Part shown: one piece after another, positions 41,576 through 52,336 of the stretch
Layout: each line of letters opens with the position of its first letter
Position numbering within the stretch: position 1 is the stretch's first letter
From: a virus
IMG/VR virus record: IMGVR_UViG_3300044797_000113
Coordinates: 1 to 62,517 of that record
Direction: 5' to 3' (one strand)
Length of the DNA: 62,517 nucleotides
The notes under the pieces: generated by a model
Told to the model about the DNA's origin: nothing
The model's database searches: none
Seen by the model: only the letters and a program-made list of their open reading frames with translations
Position numbers and translations under genes: made by a program

Positions 41576-42342
41576 GCTTCGTTGCCGTAGCGGTTATCGG
41601 AGGCGCTGTGATCGGAGCTGGAACTTCCATCTACGAAGGCTCACAGACCCAGAAGGCCATCAAGTCAGATCAGGATCTGCTGAATAACCTGACCTACCAG
41701 CCGATCGACATTCCTTCGCTCCAAGCTGCCGCCACCCAAGCTTCGATCACGGATGCTCAAAACTCTCTCGCGCTGCAGACGGCCTTGCAGCCGAACGTCG
41801 TCAAGGCGAACAACGAGACCGCCGCGAGCATCGCCGGTCAGATTGCCCAGGGCGGGAATCTAGGCTCGGACATTTCTGATCAGGTGGAGGAGGCGGGGCG
41901 CACGGCAGGCGGAGCAACCGGAAATCTCGGGAACGCCGCACCGTACACCGCTGGGCTGATAGGGACAAATGCGCTGGCGTTGCTTCAGCAGAGGCAGAAC
42001 GCCGGGCTTGCGTTGGGGGCGGCGAACCCTGCGCCGGCAGTTGGGTTGTCCGCTCAGGACGTGGCTTCAGCAACCGAGGCCAACAGCAACGCGATCAACC
42101 AGTTTAATATCGCAAAGGCCGGCGGTCAGGCGAATTTGATCAATTCCCAGGCGCAGGCGAACTCAGCTTTGGCGGGGGGGATAGGGAGTAGTTTGACCCA
42201 AGCCGCGTCTCTACTTGCGCTGACCAATAGTTCCAAGGGTTCAGGGTCCACAACAGTTGTTAACCCAGGGGCATCTGGCACAGGTGTGTCAGGCCCAGTG
42301 CCGGCCACGACTTCGGGTTCCAATATCGGAGGATTTTCTTAA
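41572..42342 (+). CDS. Internal virion (ejection) protein candidate
   Basis: 256 residues. N-terminal hydrophobic helix (SFVAVAVIGGAVIGAGTS) and then Ala/Gln/Asn-rich helical sequence with many small residues. This composition and the order before two larger Ala-rich proteins is typical of small ejection proteins that enter the host envelope. ATGA overlap with the cupin-SET gene. Confidence 0.65.
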   Translation: MSFVAVAVIGGAVIGAGTSIYEGSQTQKAIKSDQDLLNNLTYQPIDIPSLQAAATQASITDAQNSLALQTALQPNVVKANNETAASIAGQIAQGGNLGSDISDQVEEAGRTAGGATGNLGNAAPYTAGLIGTNALALLQQRQNAGLALGAANPAPAVGLSAQDVASATEANSNAINQFNIAKAGGQANLINSQAQANSALAGGIGSSLTQAASLLALTNSSKGSGSTTVVNPGASGTGVSGPVPATTSGSNIGGFS

Positions 42343-42343
42343 A

Positions 42344-43645
42344 ATGGCGATCAATACTGGCAGTTTGGCGAGCGCCGCCCCGGAGCAGGTCTATGCGAAG
42401 GCTCCGGACTTTCCGTCGAACCTCGGAAAGCTGGACGTTGGTGCGATTTATGATGCGGTTAAGGCGGGGGCGGCTGTACCGCAGGACATGGTTTCCGCTG
42501 CCCGATCGGGCGCTATCGCGAATGCCTTGGCCAAGCCACAGACGCAAGAAGCGCAGGCACAAGCTCAGGCAGGGACGGCGGGGGCTGAACTGCAGTCGAC
42601 TCGGGCAAACTTCCTTGCCGGACTGAATCCGTACGCTCGGGAGAATGTTCTGGCCGGCAGGGTGCCGGGATCCAAGGTAACAAAGACCACTTACGATCCG
42701 GGCACTCAATCTATTCTTTCGACCGAGACCACCGAGGTTCCCGGGGCGACTCGAGGGTCTGCGCCTCAGCCGTTCGAGACCAGCACGAACAGCACTTTCT
42801 CTCCCCGCCAGATTGAGACTTTCCGCGAGCACACGGACACGAACGGAAACATCGTGACGAACACCGGGACATGGCGCGTGCTTGACGCCACGAAGCCCGC
42901 GTTTTCGTTCAACGAGAAGACCGGGGAAATTACGCCGATTCTCGGGCCGGACGGAAATCCGGTGAACGCAACCCTGGTCGGTTCGGCTGGCACGGCTGTC
43001 CGTGGTACGTTCCCGGGGTCAGGGGTTGGCGGAGACGCTGCGCATATTGCGAATCTGCAAGAGGCGATCACGGAGCATCCGGACCTTGCTCCGACTCTTC
43101 AGCCGCTCATTGACCAGATCAAGGCAGGGATTACCGGTCAGAACGCAAAGCTGGGCGCACAGACCGATGCGCTGAAAGGAACGAACGCCAAGCCTGGAAC
43201 GCCCGAATGGGATCAGGCCAAGATCGACGATTTGACGGCGGAGATAGGTCGGGCGACGCTGGCCGGAAACACGGCCTTGGCGGCGCAGCTCACCGGAACC
43301 GTTAAGGCGTATCAGGACATTCAAAAGGCCAGGACGGAGGGCCTTACCACAAAGCTGTCCGGGAAGGTCGGCGGAGGGTCAGACCTATCCAACTACGTCC
43401 CACCGGCAAATCCGGGAGGGCAGCCCGGGGTGACTCCGGTCGCACCGGCCGCGAAGCCCGCTGGCCCGACCTTGGCACCGACGGACAAGGCGGCGTACGA
43501 CGCCCTTCCGCCCGGTTCCGCCTACTACGTCTCGGGCAATCCGAACGTGTTCTTCAAGGGGAACGCAACTCCGCCTCCTGCCGCTGCTGCCGCTGCTCCG
43601 GCCAATCCGACGCCAGACCAATCCGGAGGGCCGCAGGGCCAGTAA
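42344..43645 (+). CDS. Internal virion protein candidate
   Basis: 433 residues from the ATG at 42344. Ala/Gln-rich helices alternate with beta segments (TWRVLDATKPAFSFNEKTGE). The C-terminal third is Pro/Ala-rich and probably flexible (PAAKPAGPTLAPT). Middle of a three-gene ejection-like set. No catalytic motif seen. Confidence 0.65.
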   Translation: MAINTGSLASAAPEQVYAKAPDFPSNLGKLDVGAIYDAVKAGAAVPQDMVSAARSGAIANALAKPQTQEAQAQAQAGTAGAELQSTRANFLAGLNPYARENVLAGRVPGSKVTKTTYDPGTQSILSTETTEVPGATRGSAPQPFETSTNSTFSPRQIETFREHTDTNGNIVTNTGTWRVLDATKPAFSFNEKTGEITPILGPDGNPVNATLVGSAGTAVRGTFPGSGVGGDAAHIANLQEAITEHPDLAPTLQPLIDQIKAGITGQNAKLGAQTDALKGTNAKPGTPEWDQAKIDDLTAEIGRATLAGNTALAAQLTGTVKAYQDIQKARTEGLTTKLSGKVGGGSDLSNYVPPANPGGQPGVTPVAPAAKPAGPTLAPTDKAAYDALPPGSAYYVSGNPNVFFKGNATPPPAAAAAAPANPTPDQSGGPQGQ

Positions 43646-43648
43646 GAT

Positions 43649-46600
43649 ATGGCCGCAGCCCCGGCAGTCGCCCCGGAGATCCCTGGCGCGCAAGCCGGTA
43701 GCTTGCCGACAGCGACGGTCGTCGCCCCGGAGGTGACGGATAACGTGTCCCCATTCGGGGATCATGCAGCCCCGTTGGCTGCGCCGGCGGTTTCTCCGTT
43801 TGGGGATAAGGCGGTCGCGCAAGGTTCGGTCCAATCGCCGTTTGGAGACACCGCGACGGATGTCCAGATTCCAACGCTGCGCGCGATGACGTGGCGCGAG
43901 AACCTTCAGGACCGACTCCATGATTTGTGGGTGAAGGCGAATACAGGGCCGTTCGATCTTCGGCAGTCTCATAGCGACATGGTAGACATTGCGTCCCAGC
44001 TCGGGAACGTGCAGCGGGAGCTTATTAATGGGGCGCTGTCTCCGGTGAGCACGGCTATGCTGGCGACTACCGGAGGGCTTGGTCAGGCTGCAAAAGAGGG
44101 TTCCGCGGTCGCACAAGTTGCAGCGCCTCTGGCGAATAAGGCAATTTTGTCAGCGGCTACCATACCCGCGGTTCTAAGGCTGCAGACAGCTCTTGAGGGA
44201 CTGAAGGATAACACGAAGTCGGCTGGTCAAAGAGCCGCAGCTATCATCGAGCCGATGATTCCTATTATCCTTGCCGGTCTTCAGGGTGGATTCGGGGAAG
44301 CGACGCGGACTGCGGGAGCCGAACCTGTCGACGTTGCTGGCTTGAAGAACGTCACTCATTCAGTGGCGGAGACGCCGGCAATTGCCGAGGCTCCTTCCGT
44401 CTCGCCGTTTGGCGATCGTGCCGCAGAACCAGCGCCCGGTCCGGCTGCGCCGTCTGCTCCCGTCTCAGAAGCAATCGTCCCGCAGGCTCCCGGTGGCGCC
44501 GTCGAGCAACCGATCGAGGGAGGCGTCGTGAAGCCTGGTGGCGGAGGATATCCGGGCACGCCAGAACCGATTCCGCATGAAGCGCCGCCTGTAACGGTCG
44601 CGCCTCCGGTGGGGTCACCGTTTGGTGATAAGGCGGCGGAGATTCAGCCGGTTGGGCAGGCGGGCGCGGTGCCGGTCGTGGCGCAGCCTCCGCCGGGTTC
44701 AACGTCCGCGCCTCCATCTCTGCCGTTTGATGAAGTCAAAAAGCAGTACATTGACGCCTTTGCGCAATCGAACAAGTACACGCCTGATCAGGTTGGCGGC
44801 AAGGACGCGATTGACAAGATGGCGGCACTTGCTGACGCCTACCCCGACTTCATTGAACATATCGACAACGGGACGGAACCGCCGGTTCTTCCCGGCGGCG
44901 GCATTGTAGGCCCAGAAGTCATTGAGCAACCGACTGCCGAACCGCGCTCTCCGCCGGGTCCGCGCTGGACTTTGGATCCCGGGGCGATCCCTGGAGAGCC
45001 GTCGTACTTTCTGGATGTCCCCGGGGGCGGTGCTTTGGACGAAGCGAAGGCCGCAATAACCGAGCGGGAGGTTCCCGGTAAGGGGGTTCTGTTTGATGCG
45101 ACGACGGCCGGCGGAGAATCAATTGGAACGTTCTCTACGCTGGGTCAGGTCGCCAAGGCTGCGGAGGCTTCTGTTGGACACGGATTGGATGCTGAGAACC
45201 ATCCGCTGAATGTTCTTCCAAACGGGGAATGGATGGATCTACCAGCAATCGGAGGTGCGGCCGTTAGGGTACGAAGATCGAACAATAAGATTTGGGTTGA
45301 AGCGTCAAAACCACAAGGGGTTTTCGAGAGAAGGGGAATTGCATATATTCATTTTGAAAAGGATGGGACAATGACTCCTGGGATTGGGGGGGATCCAGAG
45401 CTGCAGGAAACGGCGCGAATGGCGCTTCAAGATCTTGTAGACAAAACCAGCCCGAAGGGAAATCCAATCAATGAAGGCGTGGGGGCTGCGTTAGGCTCAG
45501 GGGAACCAGAAACTCACAGCCCGCTGCCCCCCGAAGCCCCGACCGAATCCGAGGCTGCCAACGCTCCGCTTGCCGAACCAACTCCCCCCGAACCGGAGGC
45601 ACCTGGGGAGTCCGCAAAGTCCGTCCAGCAACTTCGTCAGGAGGGTTCCGCGATAACTCCGCGCGAGGCAGTCCGAACGGTTTCCCGCATTTCGGCCATC
45701 GACAAGGAAGTCGACAAGCTCCTGAACGAAAGGTCGAATCTGGCTGGCAACGACAAGCGGACGTGGGCGCGCCGGAGCGACCTGACGGACCAGGCGAACG
45801 CTCTTCTTGAAGAGCGCCTTGAGCATCAGATTCGACTTGGAGACAAGGATGCGGAGGCCGCGTTGCAGAGGTGGCACATGCGATCGGAGTCCGGGGCAAA
45901 CATGCCGTCGGCCGATGCCATTATTCTGAAGTTCCTTCAGAAGAACAAACTGCCGTCGGCCAAAGCACTCGAAATGCGGGCGGAGCGCACGGGAGGCAAG
46001 TGGTCCGGAATGTCTGGCGAACTCCGGCAGCTGGACGCTCCGAAGAAGTTCTTCATGAAGGACAAGGATGCGTTGGCTGGGGGCCTCAGCAACACCAGCC
46101 TTGAGCGTTGGAATATGAGGTTGGCGGACGAGTTGTTGGGCAACCTGGGGCCTAACCCGGACGTGGATCCGGAGACCGGGACATTGGCGGCCGGAGAAGA
46201 TGCCGGTATACAACTTGTCGGACGGGCCCTTGCGGCACAGAACTCCGGCGCTTTAGACAGGCGTCTGGGCGAGACGGCGCCGCAGTTGCCGCTCAAGGAA
46301 ACGCCGCTCTTGTCAAAGGCCCGAGAACTGCGCCGGCAGGCCGGATTTATCTACGTTCCCAATTTTGGGACTGGGCGTGTTTCGTATGCGGCACGTAGGG
46401 CGATCGGAGAACTGAACGCAGAACGCCAGAAGATCGTGAATTACTGGAAGGCAGGCGACGTCCGGCAGGCCATGGCTATGACGCGGGATGTGGCGGAAAA
46501 CAAATCCAAATTATATGCAAGGCAGAGTTCAAATGACTTCCGCGGAGACCTGGAGCGAACCTACGGAAAGGATAAGGACCTTGCTTTGGATGCGTTGACC

Positions 46601-49303
46601 GCGGTCGTAGAGGCGGGCCAGGGTCCCCTTACCGGCCAGCAACAGATCGGTGCCCCGAAGGATGTTTGGGGCAAGGAATCGCTAAAGGCTATGAAGGCCG
46701 ACCTGGAAGCGTCTACAAAGGCCGATCCTTATTGGAAGAATCGCGATCTAGCCGCTATCGACTTTGCCATAAAGAATTACGAGTATCTGAGTAGTCTCGC
46801 CGACGACTACAACGCCGTACAGGATGCAGAACACTCCACGGAGAACGCTTCTGGTGTCGAGTCGCCTACTTTTCAGCGGTACGTGTTTCATCCCCAGGAC
46901 GTAGACCAGGAAATCTCGGCCCCGTCACTCATGGGCGGCGGTACGGGGAACGCGCAGTTCCGACAGATGCGCGTCTACCCGAATTATGCAGCCTCGATTG
47001 CCGCAGGGGTAAATCCCTACACGTTGAACGCCGCGGACCTCATGGAGACGCGCCTTCGCATCGGCGCGAACATGGTCAACAACCGCGCGTGGCTGGAGTC
47101 CCTGCATGACATTGTCGACCCTACCAACGGCCAGCCTGTGGCGGCGCCGATGGAGGTCGTTAAGCGTCCGGATGGCTCCACGTACACCAAGGCTCCGGAC
47201 GGGTATCACGCGGAGACCATGGGCGGCCAGCAAGTCGCGGTACAGAACGGATACGCCGGGATTTTCAGCGCGCTCTCGGATCCAAGCCGGTTTGCCGACG
47301 GGACCTGGGGACGGCTGATTCAGCGCGGAAACGCGACGGCTAAGTCCATGGCGCTGCTGTTCGACACGTTCCACCTTGGCCGCGTGGCTTTTTGGTCCGG
47401 GATCATCCGTTCTCCGCTTGCCGGCCTGACTGGGTCGTCCCTCACCGGCCCGTCGTTTGCCCGGGGTGTGGCGATGCTTGACCTGTCCCCGCAGGAGTTT
47501 CAAAGGCGGATCGCGTCAGGTGATATACCGGCACGCTTCCAGAAACAACTGATTCAGGACAAGTACCACTTGGACAAGGTGATCGACCACGGCCTGAACG
47601 TGGGGCGGATCGCGGACTCGCTGCACCAGGAATGGGTGCGCGCGGTTCCCGGTATCGGACATTTCAACAAGTGGGTGTTTGAGGACGTGCAGCGCGGTGC
47701 TATGGCGGAGATCGCCATGATCGAGTTCAAGCGTCAGGCGAAGGCGAACCCGGAGTGGAGCGAGGATCAAGTCGCGGCGAACGTTGCACGCGAAATCAAC
47801 ACCCGATTTGGAAGTCTTGGCCGCCAGGGGTGGATCAAGTCCCAAACCGGCCAGGACATCGCCCGACTGCTCGCGTTGGCGCCTCAGTGGAACGAGGGTC
47901 TTGTGAAGTCCGAATTCCAAGGCGCATGGAACACGGCGAGTGCCGCGGCAAAGAAAGTCCTTGGTAGACAGGCCGCGGTCGGGCTTTTGGGTCGGTCTGT
48001 GATGGCGGCCGGAATCGCGCTCTTTGCCGCCAACCAACTCATCAACCTTTACACCCGGGGGCATCCCACTTGGAAGAATCCGGAGAAGACCTTTGGTGCA
48101 AAAATCTCGGCATGGATACCGGACTACATCGGGCGCGCCATGGGGCATGAGGGCCCAGGCTTCTTTCTGAATCCAATGAGCCTTCCGGCTGAGATTTCCC
48201 ACGTTGCACTGACGGCATACGAACGAACGCATGACTGGCCGGAAGCGGCGAACGACCTTCTGCGGGGACGCGCGTCGATATTTATGCGGGCAATCCTGAC
48301 GGCGATCACGGGGAAGAATAACCTTGGGCGCCCGACTCGGCCGGGGCACAGGATTGCTCCGATTCTGGCGTCCCTCAGTCCGGCTCCGTTGGCAAGCCCT
48401 GCGCTGGTCAACGCAGTCCGCGGTATTGCCGGCGGAGGCAACCGGGAAGCGTTCCCGGGCCAGTTTCAGAAACAGCTCATGCAGTCGTTTGGAATCCGGA
48501 CCGATCAGGCACCGTCGAAGGAGCAACGCATCTACGGGCTGGCGGAGGAGTTCAACCGGACCAAGGGGATCCAGCCCTCTGCCGAGTTCTACCAGGGCGA
48601 CTACCAGCCGATTGTCCACGCGCTTGAGACCGGGAATAATGCCGACGCGAAAGACGCAATGACTGCGCTGCTGCACACTAAGACGCCGGATCAGGTGTTC
48701 GATCATTTGACCCGCTGGCCGTTGTTCCCGTTTACCGGGCAGGCTCGGCGCGAAGCCGGATTTGTCCAGACCTTGAACCCGGAGGAGAAGCAGGCATACG
48801 ACCAGGCTGTTGAGAATCGCGAAGCCGTGGCGCATCAGGCGATCGACCTTCTGCATGAGGTGAATCCAAACGCGCCGACGATCTCCGGGCCTGAGTACGA
48901 CCGCCTTATGGGTGTCATGAAAGCCGACAAGGTTGCGTCGTTGCAGTCTTCCGAGGACCGGGAGGCGGCAAAGGGCGAGCTCCAACGAATCCTGGCGTTG
49001 CCTCCTGCCGAACGCGGGCCCGAACTGGAAAAACTGAAACAGGACCCGGTTTTGGACGAGGAGGTAAATCGGCAGTTCAAGGAGCAGACCCGCGGGCTGA
49101 CCGTCGTCGAGAAGCATATCCAGTCCCTTCCTGTGGCGACCGGCGCCCGGGCGGAGTACATTTTCAACGAGGCAACGAAGATTCCGGCGGGCCCGGAGCG
49201 CGCGGCGTACATTCAAAACCTCAAGGAAAAGAACATCTGGAACGACCGCATCGAGGGCCAAATCGGAGAGCTCATGCAGGGTCGACCGGCGGTGGGTCGC
49301 TGA
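43649..49303 (+). CDS. Giant internal virion protein
   Basis: 1884 residues, the largest gene. Residues 1-130 and 250-460 are Pro/Ala-rich and contain five copies of SPFGD (34-38, 49-53, 63-67, about 251 and 322). A beta region near 520-620 contains GIAYIHFEKDGTMTPGIGG. Long helical regions follow, with a hydrophobic helix (VMAAGIALFAANQLINLY) near 1455. The C-terminal 250 residues are charged and helical. No peptidase or lysozyme motif is visible. Such giants in short-tailed phages are ejected to build a trans-envelope channel. Three bases after the previous gene. Confidence 0.75.
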   Translation: MAAAPAVAPEIPGAQAGSLPTATVVAPEVTDNVSPFGDHAAPLAAPAVSPFGDKAVAQGSVQSPFGDTATDVQIPTLRAMTWRENLQDRLHDLWVKANTGPFDLRQSHSDMVDIASQLGNVQRELINGALSPVSTAMLATTGGLGQAAKEGSAVAQVAAPLANKAILSAATIPAVLRLQTALEGLKDNTKSAGQRAAAIIEPMIPIILAGLQGGFGEATRTAGAEPVDVAGLKNVTHSVAETPAIAEAPSVSPFGDRAAEPAPGPAAPSAPVSEAIVPQAPGGAVEQPIEGGVVKPGGGGYPGTPEPIPHEAPPVTVAPPVGSPFGDKAAEIQPVGQAGAVPVVAQPPPGSTSAPPSLPFDEVKKQYIDAFAQSNKYTPDQVGGKDAIDKMAALADAYPDFIEHIDNGTEPPVLPGGGIVGPEVIEQPTAEPRSPPGPRWTLDPGAIPGEPSYFLDVPGGGALDEAKAAITEREVPGKGVLFDATTAGGESIGTFSTLGQVAKAAEASVGHGLDAENHPLNVLPNGEWMDLPAIGGAAVRVRRSNNKIWVEASKPQGVFERRGIAYIHFEKDGTMTPGIGGDPELQETARMALQDLVDKTSPKGNPINEGVGAALGSGEPETHSPLPPEAPTESEAANAPLAEPTPPEPEAPGESAKSVQQLRQEGSAITPREAVRTVSRISAIDKEVDKLLNERSNLAGNDKRTWARRSDLTDQANALLEERLEHQIRLGDKDAEAALQRWHMRSESGANMPSADAIILKFLQKNKLPSAKALEMRAERTGGKWSGMSGELRQLDAPKKFFMKDKDALAGGLSNTSLERWNMRLADELLGNLGPNPDVDPETGTLAAGEDAGIQLVGRALAAQNSGALDRRLGETAPQLPLKETPLLSKARELRRQAGFIYVPNFGTGRVSYAARRAIGELNAERQKIVNYWKAGDVRQAMAMTRDVAENKSKLYARQSSNDFRGDLERTYGKDKDLALDALTAVVEAGQGPLTGQQQIGAPKDVWGKESLKAMKADLEASTKADPYWKNRDLAAIDFAIKNYEYLSSLADDYNAVQDAEHSTENASGVESPTFQRYVFHPQDVDQEISAPSLMGGGTGNAQFRQMRVYPNYAASIAAGVNPYTLNAADLMETRLRIGANMVNNRAWLESLHDIVDPTNGQPVAAPMEVVKRPDGSTYTKAPDGYHAETMGGQQVAVQNGYAGIFSALSDPSRFADGTWGRLIQRGNATAKSMALLFDTFHLGRVAFWSGIIRSPLAGLTGSSLTGPSFARGVAMLDLSPQEFQRRIASGDIPARFQKQLIQDKYHLDKVIDHGLNVGRIADSLHQEWVRAVPGIGHFNKWVFEDVQRGAMAEIAMIEFKRQAKANPEWSEDQVAANVAREINTRFGSLGRQGWIKSQTGQDIARLLALAPQWNEGLVKSEFQGAWNTASAAAKKVLGRQAAVGLLGRSVMAAGIALFAANQLINLYTRGHPTWKNPEKTFGAKISAWIPDYIGRAMGHEGPGFFLNPMSLPAEISHVALTAYERTHDWPEAANDLLRGRASIFMRAILTAITGKNNLGRPTRPGHRIAPILASLSPAPLASPALVNAVRGIAGGGNREAFPGQFQKQLMQSFGIRTDQAPSKEQRIYGLAEEFNRTKGIQPSAEFYQGDYQPIVHALETGNNADAKDAMTALLHTKTPDQVFDHLTRWPLFPFTGQARREAGFVQTLNPEEKQAYDQAVENREAVAHQAIDLLHEVNPNAPTISGPEYDRLMGVMKADKVASLQSSEDREAAKGELQRILALPPAERGPELEKLKQDPVLDEEVNRQFKEQTRGLTVVEKHIQSLPVATGARAEYIFNEATKIPAGPERAAYIQNLKEKNIWNDRIEGQIGELMQGRPAVGR

Positions 49304-49370
49304 CATGGACTTGCAATTTAAGAACCAACCCTGTATCGGAAACCTGCTTCTGGCATAACTCACTCTGACC

Positions 49371-49841
49371 ATGGCTTATACCTACATGACCGGGACGATC
49401 AACCCCGGCGACACAGACTTTCAAAAATGGGCCAAGCTGCAAGGTGCCGCGTGGCTCGCGTGTTCAAATGCCGGAATCTCCATAAATACCGTGAGCAATC
49501 CACTACTACTTCCCTTGGCTCCTGGCGCAAACGAATGGCAGAAATTTGCCTCAGTCCAGGCCATGCTGACCAATCTCAGCAGCGGCCTTTCCCCGGCCGC
49601 CTCCGGCGTACAGTCCGGCAACCAGGCGGTCACGACCTCTGCAACCAGTCAAGTGATTGCCTTCGCAACGGGATTCGCTGCGGCTCCGGCTGTGGTCGCT
49701 TCGCTGGTCGCTCCCGGCGGCGGGGCGACAGTCCTCGAAAACGTGACCGGAATTTCCGCGACCGGATTCACGGCCAACTGGGGTTTTGCAATACCATCCG
49801 GGTACTCGCTGTCCTGGATCGCCACGCCAAAGACGCAGTGA
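49371..49841 (+). CDS. H-type lectin-like fibre protein
   Basis: 156 residues. N-terminal half helical (DTDFQKWAKLQGAAWLACS). The C-terminal half (FATGFAAAPAVVASLVAPG, ISATGFTANW, GYSLSWIA) follows the H-lectin/gp53-like repeat of phage fibres that bind sugars. Likely a small receptor-binding or fibre-connecting protein. It ends 10 bases before the tailspike start. Confidence 0.7.
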   Translation: MAYTYMTGTINPGDTDFQKWAKLQGAAWLACSNAGISINTVSNPLLLPLAPGANEWQKFASVQAMLTNLSSGLSPAASGVQSGNQAVTTSATSQVIAFATGFAAAPAVVASLVAPGGGATVLENVTGISATGFTANWGFAIPSGYSLSWIATPKTQ

Positions 49842-49851
49842 ATTTCCAACC

Positions 49852-52320
49852 ATGAATAAATTCCTCACAGGTTTGATTTTGAACGTCGCCCTGATCGGCG
49901 GCCCGTATGTCTCCCAGGCTTCCACGACCCCACTGAACAACGCCGTGTTCACGGCGCCTGCGAGCGTCGCTGCGCTCCGGGCCATTCCGGTCACGGCGGG
50001 CATGAACGGCTACCAGATTTCCACGCTTGGATATTGGACTTCCGGAGATGGCGGCGGAAACACGTTCATTTACAATTCCGCAAGCGGTCTGTCGGACAAC
50101 GGAGGCACCGTGATTGTCCCTTCGGCCGGGGGCGGGGCTTGGATTTCCACGAGCACCAACTACGACTGGAAGAGGTTCGGGGCGAATGGCAATTCCTTGG
50201 CGGTGCGCCTCCCGACTACGATCGGTCTTGGGTCGAACGTCCTGACGCTCAACGGTGCTTCGTTCGCGGCAACCGACGTCGGGAAGTCAATCGTGGTCGG
50301 CGGGGCCGGATCCGCCGGGGCTGGACTCTATGGCACGATCACCGGCTACACCTCGTCCAGCCAAGTGACCTTGAGCGTCACCGCTGCCACGGCGGTCACG
50401 GGCACCACGGAAATCAGCATCTATGGCACCGATGACACGACTGCGATCCAGAACGCACTCACCGCGGCGGGCAACGTGCCCTACTTCCAGACGAGCTATC
50501 CTTCCGCGGGGCTGTACTTCATCTCGCGGACCTTGAACCTGCCGCCGGGCGTCAGCATCCACGGCATCGGCGACCAAGCCACCTTTGCCTCGACCCAGTA
50601 CGGGACGCAGCTTGTCGGCTACCTCACGGGCTACGTGATCCAGCAGGCTTACGGTTCCCCGACCGAATCTTATAGCCACATCGACAACCTCTCCATCAAC
50701 GTCAACTGCACACTCGGATGCCTCTACTTCGAGAACGCGAACGAATGGGAGGTCGGCAACTGCACGCTCTACGGCGGCACATCGGTCGCGGACCTGACGA
50801 TTGACGGAAACCCCGGCTGCATCAACCCGCTGATCCAGAACAATATTTTCTTCGGGCACACGACCTACGGCATCCAGATCATTGGGGATAACCACACGAA
50901 CGTGTGCTTCTTCCACAACTACATCACCCCGGTCTGCACGGCGGGTTTGTACATCCATTGCACGCAGGGCGACTTCACATCCTACTCGGACATTTTCGAG
51001 AACAACGCCACAGGCGTGCTCGTGGATGGCGACGTTGCCTCGGCTGGCGGCGTGCCGAAGTTTTACAGCTTCAGCGATTACTTCGAGGGCGAGAGCACCG
51101 CATGTTACTCGGTGAACCCGGACGGGTACACGAACTTGGAGCCCATCGTGACGATCCGAAACGCGCACGAAAGCGGGAACTCGATCACGCCGAACTTCCT
51201 GCTCTACGGCCCCTGCAAGAACCTCGACGTGCAGGACGCTCAAATCACCGGGGAAACGGGCGCCTCGTTCGTCATGGGGACCATGACAGGGGTGACGGAC
51301 CCGGTGAGCCTCAAGGGTATCACGAGCACGGCACCGTACACGAGCAGCCCAATCGTTTCCTCGACGCCCTCCACGGTCAACACGACCGACTACGTTTGGC
51401 GGAGCGGCTACAATGGCTGGGGCGGAACGGGCGGGGTGGGCGGCCAAAGCCTGATCGCAGGATGGGAAGTGGCTCCCACCTATTCCGGCTCGGCCTATGG
51501 GATCTTTGACGAACCTCAATTCACGGCGACAGCCAATTCGCAGCAATTCTACGGTATGGAAACGCTGCCTTCGATTGCGACCGGCACATACTCGTCGCTC
51601 ATCTACCGCGGCGGCTACATCCCCACCCCCACGGTCACGGGCTCGGGCCTCGGGTCCGCCTACCAGATGATCGTAGACAACGGCGGGGCCTTCACGAACT
51701 TGGCGGGTTTGGCGATCAACAGCCAGACGAACGGCCTCACCAACAACACGGACCTCCTGTTTGGGACGCTCACGATTCCGAGCGGCACGTTCGGCCTGTA
51801 CCAAGGGGACAGCTATGCAAATTCGCTCGGGGGCAGCCTCACCCTTCGCGGCAACGGGGCGGGGGCCTTGGTGTCCAGCTCGGCGGGCCTCATTTCGGCG
51901 CAGACGAACGACTACCAAGCCGATCTTACCGGGACCGCCTACACGCTCACGGCCTCCAATGCCGCCATCACGGGGGGGACGACTTCGCCCACGATCACGC
52001 TAGGCGCCGCTGGCACCTACATCATCACGGCTGGAATCAATTGCCTCTACAGTGGGGCAACGTATGCCGCGACCCAGAACGTCACGTTTTCGCTCTACCG
52101 GACGAATAACACGCCGGCAAGCATCTACAACGGAACCTTCATCCTGCGGACGATCACGACCACGAGCGACACCGCCTGCACGCCGACCCTCAAGTACATT
52201 TACACGACCACCAACAGCAATGACGTGGTGACGATCTACGGGCAGCTATCCGCAACCCCGTCGGCCGGCTCGGTTCAGATCCAGAACCCGACCTACATCG
52301 TCGCCCAAAGAATCTACTGA
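49852..52320 (+). CDS. Tailspike with pectate-lyase-like beta helix and signal peptide
   Basis: 822 residues from the ATG at 49852. Residues 1-23 look like a Sec signal peptide (MNKFLTGLILNVALIG, cleavage near SQA-S). The VAALRAIPV, DGGGNTF and YDWKRFGANG run is the usual entrance to a right-handed beta-helix tailspike, and DDTTAIQNAL the first helix turn. An insert of about 60 residues separates the two. Beta-helix spikes bind or cut surface polysaccharide. A signal peptide on a spike is unusual and argues for capture from a secreted host enzyme, or a second secreted form. C-terminal 120 residues look like a separate fold. Confidence 0.8.
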   Translation: MNKFLTGLILNVALIGGPYVSQASTTPLNNAVFTAPASVAALRAIPVTAGMNGYQISTLGYWTSGDGGGNTFIYNSASGLSDNGGTVIVPSAGGGAWISTSTNYDWKRFGANGNSLAVRLPTTIGLGSNVLTLNGASFAATDVGKSIVVGGAGSAGAGLYGTITGYTSSSQVTLSVTAATAVTGTTEISIYGTDDTTAIQNALTAAGNVPYFQTSYPSAGLYFISRTLNLPPGVSIHGIGDQATFASTQYGTQLVGYLTGYVIQQAYGSPTESYSHIDNLSINVNCTLGCLYFENANEWEVGNCTLYGGTSVADLTIDGNPGCINPLIQNNIFFGHTTYGIQIIGDNHTNVCFFHNYITPVCTAGLYIHCTQGDFTSYSDIFENNATGVLVDGDVASAGGVPKFYSFSDYFEGESTACYSVNPDGYTNLEPIVTIRNAHESGNSITPNFLLYGPCKNLDVQDAQITGETGASFVMGTMTGVTDPVSLKGITSTAPYTSSPIVSSTPSTVNTTDYVWRSGYNGWGGTGGVGGQSLIAGWEVAPTYSGSAYGIFDEPQFTATANSQQFYGMETLPSIATGTYSSLIYRGGYIPTPTVTGSGLGSAYQMIVDNGGAFTNLAGLAINSQTNGLTNNTDLLFGTLTIPSGTFGLYQGDSYANSLGGSLTLRGNGAGALVSSSAGLISAQTNDYQADLTGTAYTLTASNAAITGGTTSPTITLGAAGTYIITAGINCLYSGATYAATQNVTFSLYRTNNTPASIYNGTFILRTITTTSDTACTPTLKYIYTTTNSNDVVTIYGQLSATPSAGSVQIQNPTYIVAQRIY

Positions 52321-52336
52321 AAAGGATCCGCCACCT

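Noticed and set aside
50287-51918. 543-codon leftward frame opposite the tailspike
   Set aside because: Arg/Val/Asp-rich shadow; the sense frame carries beta-helix signatures.
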